A DNA stretch of 64,000 nucleotides from Symbiodinium microadriaticum (Eukaryota > Sar > Dinophyceae > Suessiales > Symbiodiniaceae): NCBI GenBank assembly GCA_001939145.1, contig LSRX01000067.1:931651-995650 (forward strand), read 5' to 3'. The notes under the pieces were generated by a model. That model made no database searches. It was not told where the DNA came from and worked only from the letters and a program-made list of their open reading frames with translations. This document shows, in pieces, positions 31,692-42,149 of this stretch. Position numbers and translations under genes: made by a program. Position 1 is the stretch's first letter; each line of letters begins with the position of its first letter.

Positions 31692-32724
31692 CTGCGCTTT
31701 TCTGTTTTTTGATGATGAGAATTTTGAGCTGCGGCGTTGAGTGATTCTGTGAGTTGCAGCTGTTCTATAAGATGGGACAGGCGCATTCAATCAAAGACCT
31801 CCGCTCTCATCTATTTAGGCAGTCTGGAAGGGCGTGGGGGGAGNGGTGCCTGGTTGAAGTACCGAATGTTACACATTCCGGGCATTCTTGATTGCACGTA
31901 TCACTTGCATGTTTCGTGTCTGTGTGCTCAAGGTTCTAGCATAGCAGAGTATCTGGACTACAGCCCGTAGCTGTAAAAAGAGACACTTGCGTGCTTGTGT
32001 GCCTGTACGCTTTGCGAGGGTTCACACGCCCAAGTTACATCTCAGGGGGGGGGGGGGGCGAGCCTTCAAGGACTCCTGCCTGTAGCATCGACAAACCCTG
32101 GATGCCTCATGGTTCGGGCTCATCAGCTCAGAGCCCAAGCATCAAAGCTATTAATTACTGTAACACAAGTGAGTGCCCTCTTTGAAGCCTTTGAATCATT
32201 GCCCAAAGGGTACAGCGTACCCAGGTGGGTTACTATGCATGATCATGGGATGGTGACATTCAAGATGGGCGAAATCCGCATGATGTTGGTGATGAGGAGG
32301 AGGATGATTATGCTGGCAGTAAAAACAGCTCGAACAATTAGCAGCAGTAGCCGCCGCCGGTAGCCCCCAGGAGCAACTCAGTGGCAGTGCAAAGCAAACA
32401 TCGCAATACTAGCAGAAATTGGGCTGTGGTGAAGATACTGGTGCTATCAGCATGGTCATACTGCATCATGATGAGATTCCGACTATTACTTTACCACAGT
32501 CATTGGCTGCAGTACTCTGTTGACCTGCTGGTCTAAGGTTTTGTGCCTTTGTATACTATACGCTGTTATGCTATTTGATATTCTTGTGTTATATCTATCA
32601 TATGTTATACTACACTTGCCCCCCGGGGGGGTGACGAAAGCTCACAAACAGGGGGCAAGCTGCGCGGGGGCGGAAGAGGACGGACTTTTGTCACTTGCCG
32701 CGGCACGTCACCCCTCCTCCCCGC

Positions 32725-32895
32725 CCCGGCACCAGGCATCATAAGCATCATCGGCGTCCCGTGAACGACCGGCTTGCGGGCTTTCGTTAGACTCCTGAGG
32801 TGCGACCCTCTGAACAGCAGTAACAATAGCGGCGCATGATCCTCACCCCCCCGGCAGCAGGCATCATGAGCATCATCGGGGTCCCGTTTCTCCAA
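32725..32895. repeat. Direct repeat of a 34-bp GC-rich unit
   Basis: GGCACCAGGCATCATAAGCA plus TCATCGGCGTCCCGT at about 32729-32763 recurs as GGCAGCAGGCATCATGAGCA plus TCATCGGGGTCCCGT at about 32852-32887. The surrounding 32.6-33.05 kb is GC-rich with poly-G/C runs and has no clear gene. Confidence 0.6.
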
Positions 32896-33103
32896 AAAGA
32901 CGTCTCTCCCCGCGCGCTGCCCCGAAAAGGAGCCCCCTGTGGCTCACGCCCGAAACCCGTCATGGCCAGGGGGTTGGCTCGAAAACGGAAGACGTTTTGG
33001 GGAACTTTCTGGTCCCCCCCCCACACCCCCTCTAGCTGATCAGCAAAGCTGGGTCTCAAACGAAAGCTCTTCCCTCCACGGAGGGAGCTTTCGTAATTAT
33101 GGC

Positions 33104-33172
33104 TCACATCTTGAGAAGTTCACGGGCCTCCTGTTCTGCCCGCCGCTCCTCTTCCAGCCTCCGGCGCTCAGC
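33104..33172 (-). CDS. Coiled-coil exon (Arg/Glu-rich)
   Basis: The acceptor CTCAGCGCAG|GCT opens AERRRLEEERRAEQEARE then LLKM and TGA at 33104. A near-perfect charged helix typical of caldesmon- or trichohyalin-like coiled coils. A donor before the stop is possible. Confidence 0.5.
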   Translation of the reverse strand, partial: AERRRLEEERRAEQEARELLKM

Positions 33173-33387
33173 CTGCGCTGAGATATTCAGAGCGGGCTTA
33201 GGGTTTAGGATAACTTTAACTTCCTCAGGAGATCCAATATGCTAAAGCCATTTCCGATTCTTTTGTTGGTGCGGTATGAGTGCGAGTGTAAAGCTTATAG
33301 TCTGTGATGTTGAAGGACTTTGGTTGGAGGCGGGTACTTTGCTTTGGAGTTTGAGAGGCGCCTGGAGTCGAGGATTTGATGCAGAAG

Positions 33388-33482
33388 GTTTAGGGTTTAG
33401 GGTTTAGGGCCTTTTTAGGGTTTAGGGTTTAGGGCCGTTTTCGGGTTTAGGGTTTAGGGCCTTTTTAGGGTTTAGGGTTTGG
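33388..33482. repeat. TTTAGGG telomere-type array
   Basis: Three blocks of TTTAGGGTTTAGGG separated by GCCTTTT or GCCGTTTT spacers, a higher-order unit of about 33 bp. Confidence 0.85.
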
Positions 33483-33924
33483 GGATTGGGGCCTGATTTT
33501 CACTGTCTGCCAAAGGTTTTCGTCGCTCACAGGGACTTGGACTCGATGGGTCTTGAGGCCTGGGGCTTTATGTGGGGTGCCTGTCAGGCCTCAAACATCC
33601 TGACTCGGAGGAAAGTGGGCTGATGCAGATTTGGCAGTCCAGCACCGGTCAAGATACAAGGGCATTCGAACGGATTTGCCCTAACTTCCTTATGAATGCA
33701 AGCTGAAGTCTTGGGGCTTGTTCGGGTTTGGGGTTTTGGTATAGAAGCGTTCGATCGAGGACGCAGCATTCATGCTCTGTCTGCCCTTACTACGAACACC
33801 ATCGTCGTCATCAGCACCTTTACGATGCCTCAGCCTGCAGCTGAGGCCCTAAATCTTAAAAGCCTGCCTGAAAGCCCGAACGACAACCTATACAGGATAT
33901 ACGACAACATCCCGTAATGCACTA

Positions 33925-34015
33925 CATAATATGCTGCAATATGCTAAAGCAAAGGAAGCTATACCATCACATTCCGTGAATACGCTATACTAGTAGTATA
34001 GCATATTACATCCCA
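33925..34015. mobile_element. AT-rich palindromic element
   Basis: Contains GCTATACTAGTAGTATAGC (9-bp arms with one base between) at about 33983-34001, and outer TAATGCACTACATAATATGC and GCATATTACATCC arms that partly mirror. Confidence 0.5.
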
Positions 34016-34044
34016 CTAACCCGACATTCCGAAACCCCGTGGGT

Positions 34045-34108
34045 CTAGTGTCGCTCCCTGGCTGACGCCTCCTCTGCAGCACGTTGGGCCTCCATTCGCC
34101 TCTGGTTC
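34045..34108 (-). CDS. Coiled-coil exon (Ala/Arg/Glu-rich)
   Basis: The acceptor GTGCCCAG|G at 34109 leads into NQRRMEAQRAAEEASARER then H and TAG. It fits between similar exons at 33104-33172 and 34549-34617. Confidence 0.45.
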
Positions 34109-34548
34109 CTGGGCACTCGGATAACCTAGGAGCCTTCTTGCGGGTTTAGGGGTTTAGGGCTTTAGGGCCTTTTAGGGTTTTAGGGTTGGGTTTTAGGGTT
34201 GGGTTTAGAGTTTGGGGGTTTAGGGTTTAGGGTTTGGGGCCTTAACCTTATATGAGAGTTGGTAGGGCTGGCGGATGGAATACTTAAACTTGAATCCTGG
34301 ACCACTTCATCGAACTTCATCCTGAACTTGGTTCTTACTCCAAATCCTCAACATTGCGTCCGAAACCCGAAGTCTCCTCGAAACCATGTGAAGCCCCATG
34401 CAACCCTAATAGCCCTTAGAGAGCACTGAACGAACCCTGTACCATAAGGCACCTCAACCCCAAATCCAAAACCTTAAATCCACGGCCACAATATCCTAAA
34501 CCAGAAATCCTGAACCCAACAGGCCCTAAGTCCATATCGAGGTCTGGG

Positions 34549-34617
34549 TCAAAGCGGCTCTTCCATCAGCGCTTCCACCGGTCTACGGGCCTCCTCGGCT
34601 GCGGCGGCAGCGGCCGC
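34549..34617 (-). CDS. Coiled-coil exon (Ala-rich)
   Basis: The acceptor TTTCCAAG|GCG opens 23 codons: AAAAAAAEEARRPVEALM then EEPL and TGA. Strong helix former. Confidence 0.45.
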   Translation of the reverse strand, partial: AAAAAAAEEARRPVEALMEEPL

Positions 34618-35090
34618 CTTGGAAACGTGAGACTTTTTCGGGCCTTGCAGGGGTTGAGAGCCTTTGACGTAGTTTTCGACCCTACCTGGACCCCAAAAAG
34701 TATATATAAATAATAGCCCCTGATGGGTTTTTGCCCCCAGCCAACTCTAAGGCTTCAGGCCTTTTGGGGTGTTTCGGGATTGAGACCCTTTCGGCCTGAG
34801 AGTTTTGGGGTGAAGCTCTTCTTGAGCTTCGAGGGTGTTCTTTGGGGTTCCTGCTAGCCCCTGGTCTACAACCCTGCTTGAGGGCTCAAGACGTAGTAAG
34901 CAGAATCTGGATCGGGTGTTCGTTAGGATGACCCCAATTGAGTCATCCAGAACTTCCACTTGCGAAGTCCCCCAAGACAGCAGGTGATGAGGGCCGTGAT
35001 GGCAATGTCCATCCCCAACTTGCCAAAGCCCTATACACCTAAACCATGACGTCACTCGTTCCAGACGCTAGACCACAAACCGCACCCTAA

Positions 35091-35216
35091 CGCCTAAACC
35101 CTAAACCCCAAACCCTAAACCCCAAACCCTACACCCTAAACCCCAAGCCCTAAACCCCAAACCCCAAACCCTACACCCTAAACCTCAAACCCTAAACCCC
35201 AAGCCTTAAACCCCAG
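35091..35216. repeat. CCCTAAA telomere-type array
   Basis: CCCTAAACCCCAAACCCTA units over about 125 bp, one of the longest in the window. Confidence 0.9.
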
Positions 35217-35329
35217 CCTTAGCCCCAATACATCCTGAACCGCAAAACACCCCAGGCAAGGCCCTGAACTCCACAGCCGACTCTTCAGTCGCTTTGCTTT
35301 GGAAGCTTTTGGGTTTAGAGACTTTAGGG

Positions 35330-35460
35330 GGTTTAGGGGGTTGAATGGGGTTTAAGGGGGTTGAAGGGGGCTTGAGGGGGGCTTAAGGGGCTTAGGGGGC
35401 TTAAGGGGGCGTAGGGGGTTTAAGGGGGTTTCATTGGGCTTAGGGAGCTTTGAGGGTTTA
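35330..35460. repeat. G-rich GGGGTTT/GGGGCTTA repeat
   Basis: Irregular AAGGGGGTTGAAGGGGG and TTAGGGGGCTTAAGGGGG words. A possible quadruplex-forming stretch, derived from the same heptamer theme. Confidence 0.6.
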
Positions 35461-35899
35461 CGGGGCTTAAGGGTTGAGGAGAGGACAGCTCGTCTTTCCC
35501 TCGCACTGGACCAGACAAACAACCTGAGCACCTCCAGAACGGTACAACGGGGTTGAGGGCTTTCGGGCTTTGGTGGCTTAGGGTCTTAGGGTTTAGGGTT
35601 TTAGGGCTTATGTGTTAGGGTTTAGGGTTTAGGACTTGGGGTGTACTTTTGGATCAGCACCCTTTGCCTTCAATGCGAACATCCTGGAAAACGCAAAAGC
35701 AAGCCCAGACTCACAGCATTTAAACTCAACTCTACACCCTAGACCTAACACCCTACGCCTTATCACTTTATAAGCCCTAATCCCAAATCGCTACGATACG
35801 TTTGGGGATCTATGATATTATATCATATTATTTACTTTACTTTACAGCGCTTGTAGAAAGGAACACTACTAAAGAACAAGTATTCATCCTAAACCCTAA

Positions 35900-35996
35900 C
35901 CTGTAACGGAAAATACCTACCTTTTTCAGGAACTATAAATTATATATAGAAACCATCATAAGCAACCCTGAAAAAGTCGGTCTTTTCGGTTACAGG
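35900..35996. mobile_element. Foldback element with splice-like ends
   Basis: The arms CCTGTAACGGAAAATACC...TTTTTCAGG and CCTGAAAAAGTCGG...TTTTCGGTTACAGG are inverted over about 30 bp. Each end can be read as donor (CCT|GTAAC) and, on the other strand, as acceptor (GTTACAG|G), so it could splice in either orientation. Flanks here are not coding. Confidence 0.75.
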
Positions 35997-36138
35997 AAGC
36001 CCTAATCGCCCTAATCCCGAAACAATGACAGCGTAAACCCTCAACCCTAAGCCCGGAACACTGAGACCCTAAACCCTCAACCCTATCAACCCTAATCCTG
36101 GGCCCTAGGCTCAAATCGCGACTTCCGGGTCCCCCCAC

Positions 36139-36191
36139 TTGACTCGCCGCCTCCTCCTCGCGCCTTTGCGCGGCTTCAGAGGCGGCCTGGT
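36139..36191 (-). CDS. Coiled-coil exon (Ala/Glu/Arg-rich)
   Basis: Acceptor CTCGCAAG|AC and donor AGTCAA|GTGGGG. The frame reads QAASEAAQRREEEAASQ. It is the most upstream recognisable member of the coiled-coil exon series on the minus strand. Confidence 0.5.
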
Positions 36192-37030
36192 CTTGCGAGG
36201 ATGGGTGTAGGGGTTTATAGGGTTCAGGGCATTTTAGGGTTTAGGGCAGTTTAGGGTTTAGGGTTTACGGTTTAGGGCATGTTAGGGCCCTTTTTTGGTA
36301 TAAGGGTGCCGTAGTTATGATCGTTGAGAGCTCAACAGGAACTGCCCATTTAGGGTTTAGGGCTCTTTTTGGGTTTAAGGATTTACTTAGGGTTCAGGGT
36401 TTAGGGGCGAAGCCTGGGCGTTTGGGAGGCAGACACTTGAGATTGCCTGTTGGTGTGGGTTGGGGGCCGGAAGTTTGATCGAGGCTATAGGCCCATGTTT
36501 AGGGAGTTTAGGGCGTACGGATTACGGGTCGTACTTCCATCTCCAAATACGAGGGCAACATACCGCAACGCCGAAACGCAAAGCAGCAGCCCCGGGGTTT
36601 GAAACCCTGGGAAATCAAAAGAGAAGTCCCACCCGAATACCGGAAACCCCCCAGACGACTGGAACAAAAACCCTGGAAGTTCGAGACCCTGGAGCCTAGA
36701 GCCCAAATACCTAAACCTCAACCCACCGCAGCCAAAACATTCAGCGCCTGCTCGTGTTCGAGGTGCTGGACTAGAGGCAGAAGAATGGGCTTGCATGTCG
36801 CAAGCGCCCTTGGTTCTGGTCGCAGCTTCAGGTGGTAAAGCATGTGTGGCGAATTCGGGTTTAGGGTTCCGGGGTTTCGACGATCATCGTTCGTTACCAT
36901 GCCCTACTATTCTCAGCGTTGCTAGCGCCATTGCCAACAGTTGAAAACACCAACAACGTTGAGTCACAATCAGTAGCGGAGTGAGAATCATGATCGCCCA
37001 TGTAATGTAGGAGAGTGAGCTATCCGGATA

Positions 37031-37045
37031 TACATACATGCATAC

Positions 37046-37094
<49 letters not shown>

Positions 37095-37096
37095 CA
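37031..37096. repeat. (CATA)n and (TA)n microsatellite
   Basis: CATACATACATA followed by a long TATATA run. Confidence 0.95.
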
Positions 37097-37290
37097 GAGT
37101 TATGGTATTACCACGAAACCCTATTCCGATGGTTAAGGCCCTCATATGAACCATGATACTTGTAGCATTGACATTCATAGTTTCGAGACGCGTCAGCAAC
37201 CTGAAGCTAAACCCTAAACCCTAAACCCCTAAACCCTAAACCCTAAACCCCCGAAGTTCAGACATCGACCCATCAGCCCTCGAGTCTGGT

Positions 37291-37388
37291 CTACCACAAC
37301 CCACTACTTGTTTTTGTAGGTCCCTGCAACCCACCCGAACCCTCGAACCTTTTGGGACCCTACCCAAAAAACAGGTAGGTCTTGGTAG
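37291..37388. mobile_element. Foldback element, family B
   Basis: CTACCACAACCCACTACTTG plus TTTTTGTAGGTCCC is mirrored by GGGACCCTACCCAAAAAACAGGTAGG..TTGGTAG. Confidence 0.7.
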
Positions 37389-37446
37389 GTTAGGGTATTT
37401 TGATCTTGACGTTCGGCCTCTTAGTCCCGTAAACCCCCTAGACACC

Positions 37447-37496
37447 TTAAACCGAAGCACCGGAGACCCCGAGGGCCAGGGTTGCTTTATCTTCAT
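37447..37496 (-). CDS. 3'-terminal exon after foldback intron, unknown protein
   Basis: Begins right after the foldback element (CTACCCAG|AT). Joined to 37607-37838 it gives ...GIRRE-MDEDKATLALGV then SGASV and TAA at 37447. An alternative junction that keeps the AGATG duplication would instead read REMKIKQPWPSG onward. Confidence 0.45.
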
Positions 37497-37606
37497 CTGG
37501 GTAGTTCTCTAAATTAGGGCCCTCTTGGTAGGGTCCTTTTGTATAAGGGTGTCGGTGTCTTACTTTCTAGGGGACTGAAAAATGGGACCCTAATTTTGAG
37601 AAGTAC
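37497..37606 (-). mobile_element. Foldback element, family A, occupying a whole intron
   Basis: 110 bp. The minus-strand donor is GAGATGG|GTACTTCTC and the acceptor is GAACTACCCAG|AT. The arms GGGTAGTTCTCTAAATTAGGG and its mirror CCCTAATTTTGAGAAGTACCC are inverted over about 26 bp. AGATG flanks both sides of the element and looks like a 5-bp target-site duplication. Both neighbours are coding, so the element is an intron gain of the introner type (inference). Confidence 0.7.
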
Positions 37607-37838
37607 CCATCTCACGCCGGATACCACTCGATGAAATGCCACCGGTTTCTGTTGGACGGCGTCGAGCCTGTTCAGCAAGTCGCTGACCTTTGATGAAAGG
37701 CCGATTCCACTTCAGGTGAACAGTCATGCGAACAGTGCGAAGAGTCATGGACAAGATCTGAAGAGTTGTAGAATTTCGGGCTTCAAGGTTTTCGAGAACA
37801 GAATGACTCAGAACAGCACTTCGGACTTTTGGCCTTTC
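37607..37838 (-). CDS. Exon of uncharacterised helical protein
   Basis: The acceptor ATGTGGCAG|GAA at 37839 opens 77 codons: ERPKVRSAVLSHSVLENL then EARNSTTLQILSMTLRTV, MTVHLKWNRPFIKGQR and LAEQARRRPTETGGISSS. It ends at the family A foldback intron. Part of a minus gene with 38437-38585 and 38959-39037. No family recognised. Confidence 0.55.
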
Positions 37839-38092
37839 CTGCCACATGCGGCACCCTAAACCCTAAACCCCAAGAGTCTAAGAGTGACCTCTAAATTTTG
37901 GCCTAGGCCTAAGTCGACCGCGGGGGCTTGCAATCTCGTAGCCAGGAGGTCCCTCTTGAAGCCTTTACGACATGAGTGTTTCGGTTCAGGGCTTAGGGTT
38001 TAGACTGTTTAGGTCCTATGGATCTAGGGCCTTTTACTTCTGGCGCCCCACAAATGCCTCACTCACATGAATCTTCCGCATGAGACTGTGGA

Positions 38093-38359
38093 TCATAGTG
38101 ATTCGGAAAACTTGGGACTGAGGCCCCCAAGCCCGAAGCTTTGAGGCTTCCGGGCTCGAGGGGCAACATCGCTCTTCTTGGGATAATGACATGATGACTG
38201 CTTTCGAAAGCAAGGCTTTGCCCTTCCCCCATCGGCCCCCTGATGCATAAATGTGGCTAGGATCCCAATACAGCCAACCACGACAGGGAACTGTCGTCCA
38301 GCGTCTAGCTGAGTTGTGAGCAGCCAAGACTCTAGACAGACAAGAAGTGGAAACAACAA
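38093..38359 (-). CDS. Coding-like region, frame unresolved
   Basis: Two minus frames are open. One gives LESWLLTTQLDAGRQFP then VVVGCIGILATFMHQ, a possible membrane helix. The other gives KALLSKAVIMSLSQEERC then TMIHSLMRKIHVSEAF. A splice between the two would use both. Probably part of the 37.4-39.0 kb gene. Confidence 0.4.
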   Translation of the reverse strand: MLFPLLVCLESWLLTTQLDAGRQFPVVVGCIGILATFMHQGADGGRAKPCFRKQSSCHYPKKSDVAPRARKPQSFGLGGLSPKFSESL

Positions 38360-38436
38360 CGATAGGAGTGAAATCTACAAGGAGAGCATGGGAATATGTC
38401 TTAGTATGGGGGTCTCAGATTTAGGGTTCAAGACAC

Positions 38437-38585
38437 TTTGTGTTTCGTCGGCGTCGCACGACTGCGCTTCCAATGACTTCCCCAAACCACGAGCCCTAGC
38501 CAGAACTTCTAAGCCTGCACGACTGACCTTCTCAGCCATCTTCACACCGTACGTGGCCACCACCTCGAGCTCCAGCGCCTGGGAC
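38437..38585 (-). CDS. Exon of uncharacterised helical protein
   Basis: The acceptor GTCTTATCTTCAG|G at 38586 opens SQALELEVVATYGVKMA then EKVSRAGLEVLARARGLG and KSLEAQSCDADETQ. A donor AAA|GTGTCT fits at 38436. Very clear codon bias. Confidence 0.55.
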
Positions 38586-38958
38586 CTGAAGATAAGACGG
38601 CGATCAGGGCTATGCAGATCGCTGGAGTTGAAGGTTCAGAAATGCAAAGATGTGGGGCTTAAGCTTGAGGGTGCAGGATGAGGTGAAGTAGGGGCTGAGG
38701 TTTATGGATTGATGCATAGCCCCTCCCCCCTTAAAAGCCGGTTCTCGACTTGAACCCGATTTCGAGGGAAAATCGTGTCAGCGCGCCCTTTTACTTCTTG
38801 CATGTTTAGGTTGCGTCAAGCAGCGGCTTGTGTAAATCCAGTTCCTGGAGCCCTAAAACCCTAAAGCCCACAACTCTAAACCCTAAACCGCCTAAACCCT
38901 ACAAATTCTAGGGTTTAGGGTTTTAGGGTTTTACGGGGACTCTTAAGCCTAAGTCCAC

Positions 38959-39037
38959 CCTGTAGCCAAAGAGCAGGAGCTTCTCCACGGCTTCGTAGCC
39001 CTCGCCCTTCTTGTCCACCAGCTCCTGCTCCGACTCC
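38959..39037 (-). CDS. Exon of uncharacterised protein beside a foldback
   Basis: The frame reads ESEQELVDKKGEGYEAVEKL then LLFGYR, ending at donor CAGG|GTGGAC. The acceptor TATGGGTAG|GG is supplied by the end of the foldback element 39041-39132. High GC3. Confidence 0.55.
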
Positions 39038-39040
39038 CTA

Positions 39041-39132
39041 CCCATACCCTAAGTAGTTCCTTTTTATGGTTTATATTTAGAAGCCTATAAGGTAATCCCA
39101 ACAAGGAACTACTTAGGGGCCTATGGGTATGG
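39041..39132. mobile_element. Foldback element, family E
   Basis: CCCATACCCTAAGTAGTTCC plus TTTT is mirrored by GGAACTACTTAGGGGCCTATGGGTATGG. One end abuts an exon and provides its AG acceptor. Confidence 0.75.
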
Positions 39133-39889
39133 CCAAGCCCTCCTAAGAAGTGGAGACGGTTATAAGGTTTGGGGTCACCAGGGTTCAGGTCTTTAGGGCG
39201 TTTAGGGCTTAGGTTTACTCACGGCCTGTTCGGTATTCCCTGCAGTACTAATATTCCTTCGAATGCAGGATTCTGGTCCGTTGCATGGTCGAGGCTTCCG
39301 GCCGTTCACTGCGAGGAGGGACACAAGCTCAATTGAGCCCCAGTCACGGGAAAGCCCTCCATCCACCCCCACCAAATTCGAAGCCGTCCAATACCGGAGC
39401 TCCCCAAACCCGAAAAATACACCCTTAAATCAGCGGACAGCGGGATCATTAGGTGTAGCTCCAGCCTGGTTCAGAGTGTATAGGGCTGGTGCCCAAATGG
39501 CTTGGGGGACAGCACCACGCATCTTGAACATATCCGTGTGGTAGCTTCTATGGAGGTGCCATCCCTCATGGACAGACGTTCGGCTGCACTCATGCCTACT
39601 CTTCCTTGGTCAAGCCAGTCTCTGACAAGGATCGACGAGGTTGCGCTTAGGTGCACTTTCGGAAGCCCTGGACGCCCCGTCACGCAAGGTCATCAAATGG
39701 GCTTATCACGTTCTAAGGACGTTGTGAAGCCCAGAATCCCCTGCCAGGAACTGCAGAGTGGAAACCAGTTAAAGAGGACCAGTAGCCTGCCTGGCCCACT
39801 TCTGGATAAGAAGCCAGGCTGCCCGCTCCATTCTTCGAAGCGCTGTCTATTTTGCGTTCTAGCCGCTCTCGAACTTTGCAGTAGTTCAT

Positions 39890-39975
39890 TCATCCTCTTC
39901 ACCAGCCTCGCCATCATTCTCTGCCTCGTCGTCACCATCGTCAACATCCAATCGCAGCAATTCTTGCTTGGTAAC
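39890..39975 (-). CDS. Possible acidic C-terminal exon
   Basis: After CTGCCCAG|G the minus frame reads PPRVTKQELLRLDVDDGDDE then AENDGEAGEEDE and TGA. An acidic tail is plausible as a protein end. The plus strand is also open for 196 codons (39502-40092) with a Leu/Ile-rich segment, so strand is uncertain. Confidence 0.35.
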
Positions 39976-40183
39976 ACGGGGTGGCCTGGGCAGCTTTCAC
40001 GGCTTCAGCGGAGGGGGCGCCAGGCAAGAGCTCCTGTAGCTGGACCTGCACCAAGAGCAGCGCATCGGGTTTCGCAGGGCTTGAGGATTTGAGGTCTGCG
40101 CAAATTTAGGGCAGGGGCCTAATTAAGGCTTTAGGATCGTAGGGCTTAGGGTTCAAGGCTTTATAGCTTGCAAGTTGTAGGAT

Positions 40184-40660
40184 TTAGCGTCCGAGTCCAG
40201 CCTTGTCTTTGGGCTTCAAAATAAACATGACTAAAGGACTTGAGGACGACTCGTCTTCGAGCATGGGGTTAGGTTTCAGGGTTGTTGAGTGAAATGAAGG
40301 ATTTGCACCTCTCCCGAAAACATGCGAGAGTCCTGGAGACACAAGAAGGGCACAGCAGCGACCATCATTACAACCACCGCGCAAAACCATCAACAACATC
40401 ATTGTGATGTGCGGTTGTTGCCAACGCCGAGCATAAACGCATCTCAACACAGCTACGGCACACATGACAATCACACGGTGAGCTCCATGCTTGACCACAG
40501 TAATTAAGCGGTATGCGGTATAGGTGCCCACATCGGTTTGAAAAAGTTGTAATGTTGACACGGATATTGGACTGGAGTTTGGAAATTGTAAGTTTACTGC
40601 CACCGCGCCGTCCGGAATGCGAGCTTCACACTCGACCCTCAGACTCAGGTACCTGTTGTC
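40184..40660 (-). CDS. Coding block, unknown protein
   Basis: The acceptor AAGGGCAG|GAC at 40661 opens a frame of about 158 codons: DNRYLSLRVECEARIPDG then QFPNSSPISVSTLQLF and TAYRLITVVKHGAHRVIVM. The last part (MLEDESSSSPLVMFILKP) ends at 40184. The middle may contain an unspliced intron. No family recognised. Confidence 0.4.
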   Translation of the reverse strand, partial: DNRYLSLRVECEARIPDGAVAVNLQFPNSSPISVSTLQLFQTDVGTYTAYRLITVVKHGAHRVIVMCAVAVLRCVYARRWQQPHITMMLLMVLRGGCNDGRCCALLVSPGLSHVFGRGANPSFHSTTLKPNPMLEDESSSSPLVMFILKPKDKAGLGR

Positions 40661-40678
40661 CTGCCCTTCTCGGTTCGT

Positions 40679-40765
40679 AAACCCTAAACGCCCTAAACCC
40701 TAGACCCTAAACCCTAAACCGGAAACCGCAAACCCTAAACACTACGCCCTATCCCCTAAACCCTA
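40679..40765. repeat. CCCTAAA telomere-type array
   Basis: AACCCTAAACGCCCTAAACC units; TTTAGGG in the other orientation follows at 40890-40945. Confidence 0.85.
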
Positions 40766-41062
40766 ACAGATGGGCCACAATTAATAATAATAGCTTCTGC
40801 GGGTGTTTTGGACACCAAACCGTAAAACCAGAGGCGCCCGGCCCCAAAGGCTGCACCTGAAACCCCGCAGAAGGGCTCCTTTAAGGAATCTACGGTTTAG
40901 GGTTTAGCGTTGAGGGTTGAGGGTTTAGGGTTGAGGGTTTAGGGTTGGTCTCTTTATCTGTTGCTAATACTGCCTAATGTAGCCCTAATAAGGATCCCGA
41001 AATACAGCCCCTTGAAATAGAAACCTTAAGGAAAGATACCACCGACTTATATATGTAAGATC

Positions 41063-41171
41063 TACCTATAGACACCATCGTAGTTCCTTTTGGGGGTCAC
41101 CTTTTTGGATCCTAAGAATATAAATATAATTGGTTCAACAAAAAAAGGAACTCCAATGGAGACGCTAGGTA
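41063..41171. mobile_element. Foldback element, family E relative
   Basis: TACCTATAGACACCATCGTA plus GTTCCTTT is mirrored by AAAGGAACTCCAATGGAGACGCTAGGTA. Shares the GTAGTTCCTTTT core with 39041-39132. Confidence 0.7.
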
Positions 41172-42149
41172 TACGGGTTCTATCAGGAATTTAGACGGTT
41201 TAAGGCCTTAGGGGGTGTCGGTGTAGGGTGCGTTTACTGTTAAACCCCCGGGTCCTTGACAGTCTCCAGCTCTGATCGGGCTTGCACCCGTCGCCGCATT
41301 TTCTCGGCAACCGGGTTGACCTCCTGCTATCTTGTCAGTTCAGGGCGAAACTCTTGCCAACATTGCCTAGACCGCCTAGACCGAACGTCTCCGAGCTCAT
41401 GGTCTAACTTAGAGGCCTGGATGCTTAGAACCGGGTGTGTTGGGGTATACTGTCTTCTAGCTATGAAGCACAGGCCCACAGGAACAGTATGTTGCTGACT
41501 CTTATTCAGGCTTCCGATTCCTGGCTACTGATGTCACGCGCGCTGCTTAGAGTAAGAAGTTCCACAGCCTGTGGACCACGGCTGGCTTAGACCCCTTGCT
41601 CGTATTACCAAGGAGCAGACCCAGGGCCGGTAGACCCGAACCCTGCTGTTCAAGCCCTGCCCCGGAGATACATGTAGATACCAGATGAGGGTATGGCGAT
41701 TGAAGCAACCAGGAAGTATCTAAGCACAAATAACTCGTTGCGCCGCACACCCACACCCAGGCTTAAGCGGATAGTTCACGACAGAAGCGATCTTCGCGGG
41801 AGAGGGCACCAACTCTGCTAAGCCTGGTAAACTTGCTTCTACATGTTTTGATGATCTGGAGAGAAGGGCCAACAAGCCCTGGTCTGAAAATCGCAGACTT
41901 TGGCCGCCCGCCCCCCGCCCCCAGATTGCATCAAATGCTTGTTTTCAAAAGGAATTGTTGTGAGGGCCACTGTTCCTAAATACCATGATGATTGCCTGAT
42001 TGTTGTTAGTGGGCGAAGGCGGGTGACGGGGCGTGAGCTCAGGGCCCAAAGCTCGTGTCCTGCAGATGCGATTGAGATTCCGACCATCGAGCACGCCCCT
42101 CCGGGCTCAGCTGCCCACTCCTGGGACAGCTGCAGGCCACTTCCACAGG

